Source: Acidobacteriota bacterium (GTDB lineage Bacteria > Acidobacteriota > Blastocatellia > RBC074). From it: a stretch of DNA of 64,000 nucleotides. Below the pieces are notes generated by a model. The model saw only the letters and a program-made list of their open reading frames with translations. It was not told where the DNA came from and ran no database searches. The position numbers and the translations under genes were made by a program. The stretch spans positions 43,302 through 107,301 of the forward strand of contig JAFDVL010000004.1 in the NCBI GenBank assembly GCA_018268995.1, read 5' to 3'. Below are positions 63,089 to 64,000 of this stretch, one piece after another (the stretch's first letter is position 1; the number at the start of each line of letters is the position of its first letter).

Positions 63089-64000
63089 GTTTTCCTGTCA
63101 TTTTTCGGATTGCCGTGCGCGCACTGGCGCGAAACAAAATGCGCTCATTCCTGACGATGCTGGGCATCATCATCGGAGTGGCTGCGGTAATCGCAATGGT
63201 CAGCATTGGGCAGGGCGCACAGGTTTCTGTCCAGGAACAGATCGCCAGCGTTGGCACCAATTTGCTTTTTGTTGGTGCTGGTTCGCAAACCAGTGGCGGC
63301 GTGCGTAGCGGCACAGCAGCCACCAACACCAATACGCTCACGGTTGAAGACATCGAAGCCATCAAACGCGAATGCCCAAGCGTGGCAATGGCCAGCCCAA
63401 CCGTGAACGCCCGCGCACAGGTTGTTTTTGGCAACCAGAACTGGAATACCTCGGTGCAGGGCGTCAGTGAACAGTTCCCGGCAATTCGCAAATGGACATT
63501 GCAGGGCGGAGAGTTTTTCAATGAAGCAGATATTCGCGCCGCCGCCCGCGTTGCCGTGATTGGACAGACGGTCGCGGATAACTTGTTTCCGGGGATTGAG
63601 CCGATTGGCCAGATGATCCGCGTGCGCGAACTGCCTTTTCGGATTGTGGGAGTGCTGGCACGACGAGGACAAGACGCACAGGGGCGCGACCAGGATGATC
63701 TGATCCTTGCGCCCTATACCACCGTGCAAAAGAAATTGCTTTCAATTACGTGGGTGCAGGTTGCATATGTTTCTGCGGTCTCGCCCGCGGCGACCTATAC
63801 GGCACAACAACAAATTACGGATTTGCTGCGTCAACGACATAAGCTGGCAGGTAATCAGGATAATGATTTCTTTGTGCGCAACCTGACTGATGTGGCCGAG
63901 GCGGCAGATGAGACCAATCAGATTATGACACTCCTGCTGGGGAGCATTGCGGCAGTTTCGCTGCTGGTAGGCGGCATCGGCATTATGAACATCATGCTCG
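63085..64000 (+). CDS. macB: MacB-type ABC permease (5' part only)
   Basis: The first 305 residues of a MacB-like permease: one N-terminal helix after [32 protein letters not shown], then a large periplasmic domain with GQTVADNLFPG, and the start of the FtsX-type helices (LLLGSIAAVSLLVGGIGIMNI). The window ends before the remaining helices. Translation is coupled to the ATPase gene. Confidence 0.92.
   Translation, partial: MSFPVIFRIAVRALARNKMRSFLTMLGIIIGVAAVIAMVSIGQGAQVSVQEQIASVGTNLLFVGAGSQTSGGVRSGTAATNTNTLTVEDIEAIKRECPSVAMASPTVNARAQVVFGNQNWNTSVQGVSEQFPAIRKWTLQGGEFFNEADIRAAARVAVIGQTVADNLFPGIEPIGQMIRVRELPFRIVGVLARRGQDAQGRDQDDLILAPYTTVQKKLLSITWVQVAYVSAVSPAATYTAQQQITDLLRQRHKLAGNQDNDFFVRNLTDVAEAADETNQIMTLLLGSIAAVSLLVGGIGIMNIML

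Overview
The window reads as a chromosomal segment of an acidobacterium, most likely class Blastocatellia. This is inferred from family content: a secreted subtilase with a TIGR03437-type C-terminal domain, paired PilA-like pilins, secreted NHL/PD40 propeller proteins, moderate GC and many short invasive low-complexity repeats between genes. No rRNA or other taxonomic marker is present.

Layout. 1-4.6 kb: a secreted TPR protein, then two tandem SAM-II-type riboswitches, each with its own terminator, in front of an SDR, a zinc-ribbon threonine-synthase-like enzyme and a MoaD/ThiS-like sulfur carrier. 4.6-5.4 kb: a structured intergenic stretch ending in a minus-strand terminator, and a small orphan gene. 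5.5-7.6 kb: DAHP synthase and prephenate dehydratase behind a ribosome-mediated attenuator with an aromatic-rich leader peptide. 7.6-10.1 kb: superoxide dismutase and HtrA protease. 10.8-18 kb: a giant NHL protein, a PD40 protein, a PqqD-like protein with a Gly/Ser tail and an HPr-kinase-like protein. 18-23.5 kb: a YhhQ-type transporter and an AttEFGH-like ABC system. 23.6-28.9 kb: housekeeping genes (M50 protease, trpS, tautomerase, scpA, scpB, chrA). 29-34.4 kb: secreted lectin-like and M14 proteins, small membrane proteins, and pncB behind a palindromic operator. 34.4-40.4 kb: GT-C transferase, O-antigen ligase-like protein, coiled-coil protein and two nearly identical pilins, the second with a sigma-54 promoter. 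40.5-47.6 kb: truB, subtilase, TPR and membrane proteins.

47.86-59.90 kb: a 12-kb integrative element in a tRNA-Arg(ACG) gene. It has 53-bp direct repeats at both ends, paired 11-bp candidate integrase arm sites near both ends, a tyrosine integrase beside the right end, an excisionase-like gene and a primase-helicase replication module. I see no capsid, terminase or conjugation genes, so it looks like a satellite or minimal integrative element. Cargo: a Panacea-domain toxin-antitoxin pair, a three-gene operon (Holliday-resolvase-like nuclease, J-domain protein, leucine-rich-repeat protein), an unknown 342-aa protein and a nucleotidyltransferase with a small partner.

60-64 kb: a 2H phosphoesterase and a MacAB-type efflux system with a consensus sigma-54 promoter, running off the window.

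Strongest leads: (i) SAM-responsive control of a threonine-synthase/sulfur-carrier pair, suggesting protein-thiocarboxylate-dependent homocysteine synthesis; (ii) the aromatic attenuator; (iii) the tRNA-Arg element and its nuclease/J-domain/LRR operon; (iv) the PqqD/HprK-like locus.
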